From positions 248,001-312,000 of the forward strand of contig NZ_PVUF01000003.1 in NCBI RefSeq assembly GCF_003003215.1: 64,000 nucleotides of DNA, given 5' to 3'. The translations under genes were made by a program, and so were the position numbers. The notes under the pieces were generated by a model. The model ran no database searches. It was not told where the DNA came from and saw only the letters and a list, made by a program, of their open reading frames with translations. Origin of the DNA: Tritonibacter scottomollicae (GTDB lineage: Bacteria > Pseudomonadota > Alphaproteobacteria > Rhodobacterales > Rhodobacteraceae). Positions 1-10,062 of this stretch are shown here, in pieces. Each line of letters starts with the position of its first letter. Position 1 is the first letter of the stretch.

Positions 1-110
1 AGCCCCTTTCGATCAGAAATGATGGAATGCGAGGATTTACCCGGCGCAATCTCCGTGTCAAATCATACTCCGACAGGCCAAGCACGGACCAGCAGAAGGA
101 CACAGTACCG

Positions 111-803
111 ATGACAAAAATCGTGATCCTGACCGGTGCAGGTATTTCCGCCGAAAGTGGGCTCGGCACCTTTCGTGATAAAGGCGGGCTTTGGTCGCTG
201 CACAAGATCGAAGATGTCGCCTCCCCGGACGGGTTTTCACGCGACCCCGACCTGGTCCATCGCTTCTACTCCGCGCGCCGCCAGCAGGCTGCGCAAGCGG
301 TCCCCAATGCCGCCCACGCCGCATTGGCGCGACTGGAGCGCGACTGGCCCGGTGACGTAGTGATCATGACCCAGAATGTGGACGGCCTGCATGAGGCTGC
401 CGGCGCTCATCGGGTTCTGCACATGCACGGGACACTCTCAGGCGCGCTCTGCGCCAATTGTGAGCACCGATGGACGCACCGCCGGAAATGTCGCCTGACA
501 CCGCCTGCCCCGCCTGTGGCGCGCGCACGGCCCGATGTGGTCTGGTTCGGCGAGCTGCCCTATCACATGGACGAGATCCTGACCCACCTGGAAGAGGCCG
601 ATATATTTGTCTCCATCGGCACGTCGGGACAGGTCTACCCGGCGGCCTCCTTCGTGCAGGAGGCCAGGATGCAGGGCGCAGAGACGATAGAGCTGAACCT
701 GGAACCCTCAGAGATCAGCGCCGCCTTCACACAGCATCACTATGGCCCCGCGTCGGAGGTGGTGCCGCAGTGGGTCGCGCGCCTTCTGCCTGACCCCGCC
801 TGA
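111..803 (+). CDS. cobB: Sir2-family NAD-dependent protein deacylase, zinc-ribbon segment frame-shifted
   Basis: Predicted NAD-dependent lysine deacylase (sirtuin class III, CobB type) acting on acylated cytoplasmic proteins. Visible motifs: GAGISAESGLGTFRD at residues 10-23, TQNVDGLH near 88-94 and catalytic His106 in LHMHG. C114 and C117 form the first zinc-ligand pair. The second pair expected before RPDVVWFGE is absent in this frame; the +1 frame over bases about 473-517 encodes a canonical CPAC stretch, so two compensating single-base indels are inferred (see findings). ATG 111 is chosen because sirtuins normally begin just before the V/I-L-T-GAG strand; an upstream in-frame start at 27 adds non-homologous sequence. 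Length of 230 aa is normal. Either a natural variant with a damaged zinc site or a local sequence error. Confidence 0.9.
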   Translation: MTKIVILTGAGISAESGLGTFRDKGGLWSLHKIEDVASPDGFSRDPDLVHRFYSARRQQAAQAVPNAAHAALARLERDWPGDVVIMTQNVDGLHEAAGAHRVLHMHGTLSGALCANCEHRWTHRRKCRLTPPAPPVARARPDVVWFGELPYHMDEILTHLEEADIFVSIGTSGQVYPAASFVQEARMQGAETIELNLEPSEISAAFTQHHYGPASEVVPQWVARLLPDPA

Positions 804-841
804 CTCAGCTCAGCCTGCCTGACACCGCCTGCCGGATGCAG

Positions 842-869
842 AAAGCCCCGGCGCAGGGGCCGGGGCTTT
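842..869. terminator. Bidirectional hairpin terminator
   Basis: AAAGCCCCGG at 842-851 pairs with CCGGGGCTTT at 860-869 around an 8-nt loop. It lies between the convergent Sir2 and PCu(A)C genes and can serve both. Confidence 0.8.
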
Positions 870-912
870 GCAAGATGGCAACGAGATCAAACCCGCGGCG
901 ATGGCCTGTCTC

Positions 913-1443
913 TTAGTTGGACTCGCCGTCGCCATGATCAGAATGGCCGTCATGATCGGCGTGGTCTGCGTGGCCCTCATGGCTGCCGTGGCCAGCCTTG
1001 GACTGACGCGCCATATCGACCGGGATCTCGACGGTGACTTCACCGGCGCTCTCGAACACAAGCGTGACGTTGACGGAATCACCGTCCTTCAGCTCGCGGG
1101 TCAGCCCCATGAACATCACATGGTCGCCACCACGTTTCAGCTGATGGGTCTCGCCAGCCGAAATGGCAAAGCCTTCCTCCACATGCATCATCTTCATGAC
1201 GCCATTTTCGTCTTCACTATGAGTGTGCAGCTGCACGCGCTTGGCCACGTCGGACCGCACATCAACCAGCCGGTCATCGACATCACTGTGATTGATGATC
1301 TCCATAAATGCGGCGCCCGCCATCTTGTTCGAGGCGCGCGCATAGGCGTCCTCGATAATCATATGTGCAGAGGCGGCGCCCGCGAGGGCAAGGGTCGCTA
1401 CGGTCGAAAGGGCAGCCGATAGGGTGAGGGATTTGAAAGACAT
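913..1443 (-). CDS. Periplasmic copper chaperone PCu(A)C
   Basis: Secreted Cu(I) chaperone of the PCu(A)C/DUF461 family, which delivers copper to cytochrome oxidase assembly in the periplasm. A Sec signal peptide covers about the first 26 residues (hydrophobic core, AxA ending). The family copper ligands are visible as His and Met in LHTHSEDENGVMKM and HVMFMG in the cupredoxin-like domain. An extra C-terminal tail of about 25 residues is rich in His and Asp and may also bind metal. The start has an AGGAG Shine-Dalgarno 7 nt upstream. It lies 77 nt downstream of the small Cys-containing secreted protein gene on the same strand, probably one copper-handling operon. Confidence 0.9.
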   Translation of the reverse strand: MSFKSLTLSAALSTVATLALAGAASAHMIIEDAYARASNKMAGAAFMEIINHSDVDDRLVDVRSDVAKRVQLHTHSEDENGVMKMMHVEEGFAISAGETHQLKRGGDHVMFMGLTRELKDGDSVNVTLVFESAGEVTVEIPVDMARQSKAGHGSHEGHADHADHDGHSDHGDGESN

Positions 1444-1520
1444 CTCGTGTCTCCTTTGAAAACTGGGTGTTGGCCGGATGCCTTCGGCGCGGCCGATCTG
1501 AGTGTGAGAGGTGCTTCAGA

Positions 1521-1865
1521 TCAGACCAGCGGCGGTGCGCGCGCCCGGGCAACGGGAGCAGTTCCGACGTCGCATTGCGCGCGCGGCGCAACCGGAGCGG
1601 CCCGCCGCGCGGTCGCATGCGGCGCCGTCAGCGCAGAAGGATCCTGAACCAGATCAAGGAGATGGGTGATGCAATCTGGGCAAATATGCGGCGCGCCTGT
1701 CGGTTCGCCATTTTCATCGACATAGACGCTCACCGGCCCGCTGCCGGTGCACAGGATCACCTGTCCCGTTGCATCACGCGCAAACCGGCTGGCGGCGGCA
1801 CTATGGCCGGTCATCAGCAGGGCTGCAGCAAGCAGCAGGGCAATATACTGTCTGAGCCGTTTCAT
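1521..1865 (-). CDS. Small secreted Cys-rich protein, DUF2946-like
   Basis: A 114-aa protein starting MKRLRQYIALLLAAALLMTG, a clear signal peptide. The mature part has a Cys in VILCTGSGP and a CPDC pair, the pattern seen in DUF2946-type proteins often found beside copper genes. The assignment rests on this pattern and on the PCu(A)C neighbour, not on a full family match. A longer reading would start 12 codons upstream, but ATG 1865 gives the cleanest signal peptide. The C-terminal 40 residues are Ala/Pro/Arg-rich and low in complexity. It is the first gene of the proposed copper operon. Function unknown. Confidence 0.7.
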   Translation of the reverse strand: MKRLRQYIALLLAAALLMTGHSAAASRFARDATGQVILCTGSGPVSVYVDENGEPTGAPHICPDCITHLLDLVQDPSALTAPHATARRAAPVAPRAQCDVGTAPVARARAPPLV

Positions 1866-1973
1866 TGCGTTAGATATCTCAGGAAGCCCGCCCTGCCTCA
1901 AGCCTCAAGCGCATGTAACGGGCAAAGAGTCGCGCCTGCGCGCCCAGCGCGGGTCTGAGGCAATCACACACGC

Positions 1974-2005
1974 AAAGACCGCCGTGCAAACACACGACGG
2001 TCTTT
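1974..2005 (-). terminator. Terminator of rpmB
   Basis: Read on the minus strand: AAAGACCGTCG, a short loop, CGGCGGTCTTT (one wobble/mismatch position). It starts about 40 nt downstream of the rpmB stop. Confidence 0.7.
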
Positions 2006-2043
2006 AAAATTCTGGGCAGGATCACAAGGACGCGTCAGACCAA

Positions 2044-2334
2044 TCAGGCCTGAGCAGCTTGTGCCTTTGCAATCTCTTTCTTGACCTTCAGCGCAGTGTC
2101 GGACAGTTCAACGTCCTTCGCCTTTGCAAGGAAGGCGTCCAGACCACCGCGGTGATCGACAGAACGCAGAGCCGCTGCGGAGATGCGCAGCTTCACACCA
2201 CGACCGAGGATCTCGGACTGCAGGGTGACGTCGTTCAGGTTCGGCAGAAAGCGACGCTTGGTTTTGTTGTTGGCGTGGCTGACATTGTTGCCAGTCATCG
2301 GGCCTTTTCCGGTCAGTTCGCAACGGCGCGACAT
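2044..2334 (-). CDS. rpmB: 50S ribosomal protein L28
   Basis: L28 of the large ribosomal subunit, 96 aa, normal length. It begins [20 protein letters not shown], the conserved family start, followed by [17 protein letters not shown] and the R-G-x-K-L-R-I-S strand. The C-terminus is Ala/Lys-rich as usual in alphaproteobacteria. Upstream in-frame codons extend the reading frame by 67 residues of non-homologous sequence, so ATG 2334 is chosen. It stands alone with its own terminator. The 5' region of about 320 nt to meaB contains a 23-bp palindrome that could matter for regulation. Confidence 0.97.
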   Translation of the reverse strand: MSRRCELTGKGPMTGNNVSHANNKTKRRFLPNLNDVTLQSEILGRGVKLRISAAALRSVDHRGGLDAFLAKAKDVELSDTALKVKKEIAKAQAAQA

Positions 2335-2652
2335 GGTGTTATCCTTCGTATCTGCGGCGTCCCGACCTCTGTGTGGCCTGCCCGGCCGTGTGAAGTCAGT
2401 CGCCAAATTACAAGGGCGCTGCCATTGGCTGCGCCCGAAAACTGGTTGCATGCGTTTAGGAGGAATCACCGGGATGGTCAAGCCATATGCGACGCTTTTG
2501 TGGCAGTCCGACCGACATTCCTGCACCCTTCCCATCAGCGCTGGCGGCCTTGTACAATTTTCACCGGATCAGACAAGCCCTGAGGTCGGGCGATGCGCCT
2601 GATCGCGGCAGGCAGCCCCCCGGTTATACCCGACCTGCCCACGCCCGAGTCG
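2335..2652. other. rpmB upstream intergenic region
   Basis: 318 bp between the rpmB start and the meaB stop, both on the minus strand. No convincing gene. It should hold the rpmB promoter. The only clear structure is a near-perfect 23-bp palindrome at 2414-2436 (GGGCGC, T, GCCA, T, TGGC, T, GCGCCC), 78 nt upstream of the rpmB start codon. Confidence 0.6.
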
Positions 2653-3636
2653 TCAGCGATTGGCCACACCAAGCCCGGTCAGCAAATCCCGCGCTGCGGC
2701 CTGCGGTGTTTGCGCCCCTTCGGCCACCTCGGCGGAGAGTTCGGTCATGCGGGATTTGGCCCAGGGCGTGTCGAGCCGCGCCGACAGCGCCTGACGCACC
2801 TCCTCGGCGAACCAGTATTGCGCCTGCGCCGCCCGGTTGCGATCCCAGTGACCGCTTTGCCGCCGCCACTCAGCCAGGGCCTGGATCTCTGCCCAAGCGG
2901 TATCAAGCCCTGTCGCCTCAACCGCAGAGACCGTCAGCGCCTTGGGAAACCCTTCCGGGTCCTGAGGACGCTTGCGCAGCAACCGCAATGCCCCGGCATA
3001 GTCGGCACAGGTGCGGGTCGCGGTGGATTTCAGATCGCCATCGGCCTTGTTCACGAGAATCATGTCCGCGATCTCCATGATGCCGCGCTTCACCCCCTGC
3101 AGTTCGTCCCCGCCGGCAGGGGCAAGCAACAGCATGAACAGATCCGACAGCTCGGAGACCACGGTTTCAGATTGTCCCACCCCCACGGTCTCGATCAGCA
3201 CCACGTCATAGCCCGCTGCCTCGCACAGGGCGACCGCGTCGCGGGTGCGGCGGGCAACGCCGCCCAGATGAGTCTGGCTCGGGCTGGGGCGGATGAAGGC
3301 TGCAGGTTCGCGGCTCAACCGCTCCATCCGGGTCTTGTCGCCAAGGATGGAGCCACCAGAGCGCGCAGAGCTTGGGTCTACCGCCAGCACCGCCACGCGC
3401 AGCCCCTTCCCGACCAACATCATGCCGAAGGTTTCGATGAAGGTGGATTTGCCAACCCCCGGCGTTCCCGACATCCCTATGCGCAAGGCCTGACGGCCGC
3501 TTGTGGTGAGCGATGACAGCAGTTCGTCGGCTTGAGCGCGATGGTCCGCCCGCGCGCTTTCGACCAGCGTGATCGCCCGGGCCAGCGCCCGCCGGTCCGC
3601 GTTCAAGATCCTGTCACTCAGCTGTGCGATGTCCAT
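2653..3636 (-). CDS. meaB: Methylmalonyl-CoA mutase-associated GTPase MeaB
   Basis: G3E-family GTPase that loads and protects adenosylcobalamin in methylmalonyl-CoA mutase (or ethylmalonyl-CoA mutase in this lineage). 327 aa, normal. P-loop GTPGVGKST near residues 55-63; DPSSARSGGSILGDKTRM switch region; LIETVGVGQSE; NKAD base-specificity motif. ATG 3636 gives the family N-terminus (MDIAQLSDRIL); the 66 in-frame codons upstream are not homologous. Methylmalonyl-CoA epimerase of the same pathway is 33 kb away at 36760; the mutase itself is not in the window. It is divergent from hrpB. Confidence 0.93.
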   Translation of the reverse strand: MDIAQLSDRILNADRRALARAITLVESARADHRAQADELLSSLTTSGRQALRIGMSGTPGVGKSTFIETFGMMLVGKGLRVAVLAVDPSSARSGGSILGDKTRMERLSREPAAFIRPSPSQTHLGGVARRTRDAVALCEAAGYDVVLIETVGVGQSETVVSELSDLFMLLLAPAGGDELQGVKRGIMEIADMILVNKADGDLKSTATRTCADYAGALRLLRKRPQDPEGFPKALTVSAVEATGLDTAWAEIQALAEWRRQSGHWDRNRAAQAQYWFAEEVRQALSARLDTPWAKSRMTELSAEVAEGAQTPQAAARDLLTGLGVANR

Positions 3637-3946
3637 GGCGCGCCTCTTGTCCTCACCGCGCATTGATGACGCAGGCAAGACGCGCTTGTCCAGTGGCGCC
3701 CGCCGCAAAATCCATAGAAAACCCAGCCGACAGTCTGCCAGAAATGACGCCGCTGTACCGGCACCAACGCCTTCCCTCGCAGCCCGTGGACCCGACTCGG
3801 TGCTCTGCCTGGGTGCTCCGCGACCACCGAACACGCGGCTTTGGACTGGACAAGGCGCTGATCGGCTCCGTTCATGATGCGATCCCGTTGAGGGACGGCG
3901 TTACACTGTCTGGACCTCGCGCCTGCGATTGGCGATAAGCGCCGCC
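3637..3946. other. meaB-hrpB divergent intergenic region
   Basis: 310 bp that must contain promoters for two divergent genes. No hairpin, repeat or small gene with a convincing ribosome binding site was seen. Confidence 0.5.
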
Positions 3947-6451
3947 ATGACACGGCTCCCCATCGATGACGCGCTGCCCGACCTGATCTCTGCCCTGCGC
4001 CGGAGCGGCCGCGCCGTGCTGCAGGCGCCACCGGGTGCGGGCAAGACCACCAAGGTGCCGCTGGCGATGCTGGAGGCGAAGCTGACCGAGGGTCGCATCC
4101 TGATGCTGGAGCCGCGCCGCCTCGCCGCCCGCACCGCCGCCGAGCGCATGGCCGCAACCTTGGGCGAAAGCACCGGCCAGACCGTCGGTTACCGGGTGCG
4201 CGGCGAGGCCAAGACCTCCAAGGCGACCCGCATCGAGGTGGTGACCGAAGGCATCCTGACCCGGATGCTGCAATCGGACCCGGACCTGCCGGGCATCGGC
4301 GCGGTGATCTTCGACGAGTTTCACGAACGCTCGCTCAACGGCGACCTGGGCCTCGCCTTCTGCCTCGAGGTCGCGGGCGCCCTGCGCGACGATCTGATGC
4401 TGCTGGCGATGTCCGCCACCCTCGATGCCGGTCCGGTGGCCGCGCTGATGGAAGCGCCGGTGGTGACGTCCCAAGGGCGCAGCTACCCGGTGGAGACACG
4501 CTGGCTCGACAGTCCGCTGCCCGCCCGGGCGCGTAGACTGGACGCGCTGGTGGACCTCGTGACCCGCGCCGAGGCCGAGACCCGCAACAGCGGTGGTGGT
4601 GGTGGCGGCCTTCTGGTGTTCCTGCCCGGCGAGGGCGAAATCCGCCGCGCCGCCAGCGCGCTGGAGCGCCGCCTGCCCGGCGATTGCCACATCCGCCCGC
4701 TGTTCGGCGCCCTGCCCTTTGCCGAGCAACGCGCCGCCATTGCCCCCGCATCCGAAGGCCGCAAGGTGGTGCTTGCGACCTCCATTGCCGAGACCTCACT
4801 CACCATCGAGGACATCCGCGTGGTGGTGGACATGGGACAGGCCCGGCGCGCGCGGTTCGATCCCGGTGCAGGCATGTCGCGGCTGGTGACCGAACGTGTG
4901 ACCCGCGCCGAGGCCACGCAAAGACAGGGCCGCGCAGGACGGGTCGCCGAGGGCACCTGCTATCGGCTCTGGGCCAAGGGCGAAGAAGGCGCGTTGATGG
5001 CCTATCCCCCGGCAGAGATCGAGGCGGCCGACCTCACCGGACTGGCGCTGGAACTGGCGCTTTGGGGCGCAGAACCCGATGATCTGCCCTTGCTGACCCA
5101 GCCCCCCGCGGGCAGCCTGGCGGAGGCCCGCGCGTTACTGCAGATGCTGGGCGCGCTGGACGCGCAAATGCGCATCACCGACCATGGCCGCGCGCTGGCG
5201 CGTCTGCCGCTTCATCCGCGTCTGGCGCATATGCTCGCGGTGGCCGGCCCCGACAGTGCCCTGCTCGCGGCGTTGATGGCCGACCGCGACCCGCTGCGCG
5301 GCGCACCAGTGGATCTGGCCCTGCGCCTGGAGGCCCTGCGCGATCTGCGCCGCTTTCGTGACCGCCGCCCCTATCAGGTCAAGACCCCCGCCCTCCAGGC
5401 CATCACCGCTGAGGCCAAGCGCCTGCGCACGCGGCGCGGCGGGCAGAGCGACAGGGCCGCCAGCGCCAAGGGCGGACCCGCCGCATCCCTCACATCCGAG
5501 CCCCTCTCCCCCGCCGCCATGGCCGCGCTGGCCTACCCCGACCGGGTGGCACAGCGGCGCAAGGGCGATGACGCGCGCTACGTGCTGGCCGGGGGCAAGG
5601 GCGCGGTGCTGGAAAATTCCGACCCGCTGGCCTCCGCCCCCTATCTGGTGGTGACCGACAGCGACGGCAACCCGCGCGAGGCAAAGGTACGGCTGGCGGC
5701 CCAGATCACCCTGCCCGAGATCCGCGGATTATTTGCCGACCAGATCACATGGCAGGATGTCTGCAGCTGGTCCAAACGGGATCGTCGCGTGGTGGCGCGC
5801 AGGCAGGAACGCTTTGGCGCGCTGGTGCTGGAGGACCGCATTTGGAAAGATGTGCCGCCCGAGGCCGTGGCCACTGCCATGCTCGACGGGGTGCGCGATC
5901 TCGGGTTGCGCCTCTCCCCGGCGGCCACGCGGCTGGCCACCCGCGTGGAACTGCTGCGCGCCGAAGGACATGACCTGCCGGATTTCTCCGACGCCGGGCT
6001 GATGGCGAGCCTCGACGATTGGCTGCTGCCCATGCTCGGCGCTGTCCGCAACGACAGCGACTGGAAGGGCTTTGACGCGCTGCCCGCCCTGCGCGCGGCA
6101 CTGACCTGGGATCAGACCCAGCTTCTGGACCGCGAGGTGCCGGGCAGCTTCATCACCCCGCTGGGGCGCAAGGTCCCCATCGACTACGCCGGTGAGGTGC
6201 CGGGCATCGAGGTGCGGCTGCAGGAAATGTTCGGCGTCACACGACACCCCACCGTGGCGGGCGTGCCGCTCAAGGTCACGCTGCTGTCCCCCGCCCGCCG
6301 CCCGATCCAGATCACCCGTGATCTGCCGGGGTTCTGGTCCGGCTCTTATGCCGATGTGCGCAAGGACATGCGCGCGCAATACCCCAAACACCCCTGGCCC
6401 GAAGACCCGACCCAGGCCGAGGCCACCCTGCGCGCCCGCCCCCGGCGCTGA
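3947..6451 (+). CDS. hrpB: ATP-dependent RNA helicase HrpB
   Basis: DEAH/RHA-type helicase of the HrpB family, 834 aa, near the usual size. Walker A PPGAGKTT close to the N-terminus (about residues 34-41); DEFHER motif II; MSATLD motif III; ATSIAETSLTIEDIRVVVD and QRQGRAGR as motifs V and VI. The C-terminal part matches the HrpB_C domain (FWSGSYADVRKDMRAQYPKH near the end). ATG 3947 is preferred over a TTG at 3929. The cellular role of HrpB is poorly known; RNA remodelling is inferred from family membership. Confidence 0.95.
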   Translation: MTRLPIDDALPDLISALRRSGRAVLQAPPGAGKTTKVPLAMLEAKLTEGRILMLEPRRLAARTAAERMAATLGESTGQTVGYRVRGEAKTSKATRIEVVTEGILTRMLQSDPDLPGIGAVIFDEFHERSLNGDLGLAFCLEVAGALRDDLMLLAMSATLDAGPVAALMEAPVVTSQGRSYPVETRWLDSPLPARARRLDALVDLVTRAEAETRNSGGGGGGLLVFLPGEGEIRRAASALERRLPGDCHIRPLFGALPFAEQRAAIAPASEGRKVVLATSIAETSLTIEDIRVVVDMGQARRARFDPGAGMSRLVTERVTRAEATQRQGRAGRVAEGTCYRLWAKGEEGALMAYPPAEIEAADLTGLALELALWGAEPDDLPLLTQPPAGSLAEARALLQMLGALDAQMRITDHGRALARLPLHPRLAHMLAVAGPDSALLAALMADRDPLRGAPVDLALRLEALRDLRRFRDRRPYQVKTPALQAITAEAKRLRTRRGGQSDRAASAKGGPAASLTSEPLSPAAMAALAYPDRVAQRRKGDDARYVLAGGKGAVLENSDPLASAPYLVVTDSDGNPREAKVRLAAQITLPEIRGLFADQITWQDVCSWSKRDRRVVARRQERFGALVLEDRIWKDVPPEAVATAMLDGVRDLGLRLSPAATRLATRVELLRAEGHDLPDFSDAGLMASLDDWLLPMLGAVRNDSDWKGFDALPALRAALTWDQTQLLDREVPGSFITPLGRKVPIDYAGEVPGIEVRLQEMFGVTRHPTVAGVPLKVTLLSPARRPIQITRDLPGFWSGSYADVRKDMRAQYPKHPWPEDPTQAEATLRARPRR

Positions 6452-6615
6452 GATCGCAAAATTTGCACCAATTCGTATCATGCAGGCGCGGCACCCCCGG
6501 CCTGCGGTGTCATAAAACCGTTGCACTATCAGCCGAATTTGCATACTCACCATCGGTCAATCACATCCGTTCACCTTCAAGGACACCCGGTCACGCCGGA
6601 CTGTTTATCACCCCG

Positions 6616-7074
6616 ATGCAAATTTCCCTGCACAACCTCTGGTTCCAGACACTGCGCCCCATGCTGTCGCGCCCGCGCCGACTGCAAGTGGCCGCGCTGT
6701 GTTATCGCCAGACGGGCGACGAGCGCGAAGTGCTGATGATCACCAGCCGCGACACCGGACGTTGGGTGCTGCCCAAGGGCTGGCCAATGGCAGGAAAATC
6801 CAGCGCCGAAAGCGCAGCGGAGGAAGCCTGGGAAGAGGCCGGCGTGCGCAAGGGGCGCTTTGATGACACCCCGCTTGGGCGCTATGAATATGACAAGCGT
6901 CTCGACAGCGGCGCGGTCGAACCGCTGGAAACCCTGGTCTATGCACTGGAGGTTGAAGAGCTGTGCGATGACTTTCCCGAGGCACATGAACGCAGCCGCC
7001 GCTGGATGACACCGTCCGAGGCCGCGGAACTCGTGAATGAGCCGCAGTTGCGCGATTTATTGAGCGTTTTTTGA
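6616..7074 (+). CDS. Nudix hydrolase, diphosphoinositol-polyphosphate-phosphohydrolase-like
   Basis: Nudix-fold pyrophosphohydrolase, 152 aa. The LPKGWPMAGKSSAESAAEEA segment followed by WEEAGV is the Nudix box in the shortened form seen in bacterial DIPP-like proteins; the catalytic EE is present, but the Arg usually preceding it is Glu. Substrate not determined (nucleoside diphosphate derivatives or capped polyphosphates are typical). ATG 6616 is chosen because it begins the conserved fold; the 51 upstream codons look like leader sequence. It stands 115 nt before the PiT transporter gene on the same strand. Confidence 0.88.
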   Translation: MQISLHNLWFQTLRPMLSRPRRLQVAALCYRQTGDEREVLMITSRDTGRWVLPKGWPMAGKSSAESAAEEAWEEAGVRKGRFDDTPLGRYEYDKRLDSGAVEPLETLVYALEVEELCDDFPEAHERSRRWMTPSEAAELVNEPQLRDLLSVF

Positions 7075-7189
7075 TCCTCTTGATCCGCGTGTCACATCTC
7101 CCCGCCAAAACGACTGCCATCGCACTGGGCCTGAACGTCGGCACTCCACCGACCGGCCCGGCTTGCGCGGCGCATCCTGAGGAGGCGAC

Positions 7190-8683
7190 ATGACCACCGG
7201 CCCCGACTGGAGATCCCTGGACAAGGACCTTGCCCGTCTCAATCAGACGGAGCGCGCGACAGGCTATGTGGTGCGTCCGCTGCTGGGGCTGGGGCTGGCG
7301 CTTGCTTTCATGGCCTTTGCCGGGCTTGAAGCTGCGCTGGTCATGGGTACGTCGCCCACCACCATCATGGCCATGGTGGCGGCGGTGTTTGGCGCTTATC
7401 TGGCGCTCAACATCGGCGCCAACGATGTGGCCAACAACATGGGCCCGGCGGTGGGCGCCAAGGCGCTTCCAATGACCGCCGCGCTGATCGCCGCCGCACT
7501 GGCAGAGGTCTCCGGCGCGTTGCTTGGCGGCAGCGAGGTGGTCAACACCGTATCACGCCGCCTGATCGACCCCACCGCAATGAACAGCCCCCAAGTGGTG
7601 GTTCTGGCAATGATGTCGGCGATGATCGCATCGGCGCTCTGGGTCAATCTCGCAACCTGGCTGTCTGCCCCTGTTTCCACCACCCAGAGCATCATCGGTG
7701 CCATTCTGGGCGCCACCTGCGCCGCTGCGGGCGTCGCAGCAGTCGACTGGCTGACCTTCAGCAGCATCGCCACCAGCTGGATGCTGTCCCCGCTGATCGG
7801 CGCTGCGCTGGCAATGGCGCTGCTGGCCTTGATCCAGCGTCTGATCAGCCGCCGGGACGACAAGATGGCCGCTGCACGGCGCTGGGTGCCAGTTCTTCTG
7901 GCGGGCATGGGCGGGGCCTTTGGCACCTTCTTCGCGCTGAAACTACCGGACACCATCGCCACCGTCACACCTGAGCAGGCTCTCGGCGTTGGGGCACTTG
8001 CAGGCGGGCTTTCTTTCATGATCGCCCGTCCAGTCATCCGCTACCGCGCCGCTCAGCTTGAACACCAGAAGGGCGCCATCAAGGCCTTGTTCCGCCTGCC
8101 ATTGGTCATCGCAGCGGTGCTGATGTCCTTTGCTCATGGTGCCAATGACGTGGCCAATGCAATCAGCCCGCTGGCCAGCATTGTTCAGGTCATGGGCCAG
8201 GAGAGCATTGGCACCCACCCTGCCGAAATCGACGCCTTTGCCCCGATCAGCGTTCCGTTCTGGGTGCTGATCATCGGCGCACTCGGCATGGCAATGGGAG
8301 TGCTGCTATTTGGGCCGCGCCTGATCAACATGGTCGGCACGCAGATCACCAAGCTCAATCCCATCCGCGCCTATTGCGTCTCCACCTCCGCCGCCCTGAC
8401 GGTCATCGTCGCAAGCTGGCTTGGCCTGCCGGTCTCCTCCACACATGTGGCGGTCGGCGCGGTCTTTGGTGTCGGTTTTTATCGCGAATATGCGGCCGCC
8501 CAGACCCGGCGGGCGGGCGGGAAATCAAACCGCCCCGGTCTGCCGCGCGAAGATCGCAGCCGCCGACGCCTGGTGCGGCGCAGCCATGTGTTGACCATTC
8601 TGGCGGCCTGGCTGATCACGGTGCCGCTCTCTGCCATGGTATCGGCGCTTGTGTTTACGGTGCTGCGTTTCTTTGCAGGCTGA
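7190..8683 (+). CDS. Inorganic phosphate transporter, PiT family
   Basis: Inner-membrane phosphate:cation symporter, 497 aa with about 10-11 predicted membrane segments. Both family signature repeats are present: GANDVANNMGPAVGA near residues 75-90 and GANDVANAISPLAS near residue 315. A hydrophilic loop rich in Arg lies near 440-470 before the last membrane span. ATG 7190 follows a GGAGG Shine-Dalgarno at normal spacing. No PhoU-like partner gene (often linked to Pit) is adjacent. Confidence 0.94.
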   Translation: MTTGPDWRSLDKDLARLNQTERATGYVVRPLLGLGLALAFMAFAGLEAALVMGTSPTTIMAMVAAVFGAYLALNIGANDVANNMGPAVGAKALPMTAALIAAALAEVSGALLGGSEVVNTVSRRLIDPTAMNSPQVVVLAMMSAMIASALWVNLATWLSAPVSTTQSIIGAILGATCAAAGVAAVDWLTFSSIATSWMLSPLIGAALAMALLALIQRLISRRDDKMAAARRWVPVLLAGMGGAFGTFFALKLPDTIATVTPEQALGVGALAGGLSFMIARPVIRYRAAQLEHQKGAIKALFRLPLVIAAVLMSFAHGANDVANAISPLASIVQVMGQESIGTHPAEIDAFAPISVPFWVLIIGALGMAMGVLLFGPRLINMVGTQITKLNPIRAYCVSTSAALTVIVASWLGLPVSSTHVAVGAVFGVGFYREYAAAQTRRAGGKSNRPGLPREDRSRRRLVRRSHVLTILAAWLITVPLSAMVSALVFTVLRFFAG

Positions 8684-9103
8684 GCCGCGCGGTGATCTAT
8701 CGCATGTCCCTTGCCGCGACCTTAGGTGGTCCCGTCGGCCCGGTTTCCTGTGGTCTGCTGGCGCCTTCTCCTCCGACAGCGCCGACGATGACAACTCAGC
8801 GGCGACCGGGCAGAGCTGTGCTGGTTCCGGCAGGCATCGCCCCCATAGTAACCCGCTGACGTCGCGCCGTGCCCTCACCTTCAGGCAAGGCGCATCAAGA
8901 TCACGCATCAATGTTTCAGCGTCATTTGCAATCATCAGTTGACCCTGACCGAGCCATCCCGACCAGACCAGATGTGAACCGCCTGCGCAAATGCACCGCG
9001 CCGGGCCAAAGGCCCGGCGCTACGCCCAACGGGCGGATCTGCATGTCAATGCAGGTGCAACGGGCGGGAGCCTCCCCGCCGCGGCCTCATCAATGCCGGC
9101 GGA
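8684..9103. other. Convergent intergenic region between pit and argF
   Basis: 420 bp between two converging genes. The first 310 bp show no supported gene or hairpin; the right third holds one copy of the palindromic intergenic element (8998-9070). Confidence 0.5.
8998..9070 (+). repeat. Palindromic intergenic element, copy A (half element)
   Basis: A 10-bp perfect stem GCGCCGGGCC/GGCCCGGCGC (8998-9007 and 9011-9020, loop AAA), then the shared block GCCCAACGGG (9024-9033), then a variable stem CTGCAT/ATGCAG (9039-9044 and 9049-9054), then the end block GGGCGGGAG (9062-9070). It lies between converging pit and argF. Confidence 0.75.
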
Positions 9104-10030
<927 letters not shown>

Positions 10031-10062
10031 GAGATGTATCGCTTTGTTGTGCCGGAGGAAAC

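Noticed and set aside
2593-3516. Long plus-strand frame over meaB
   Set aside because: Shadow of meaB, whose P-loop and NKAD motif lie on the other strand.
8525-8935. Minus-strand frame overlapping the 3' end of pit
   Set aside because: Arg/Ser-rich shadow without start signal or domain.
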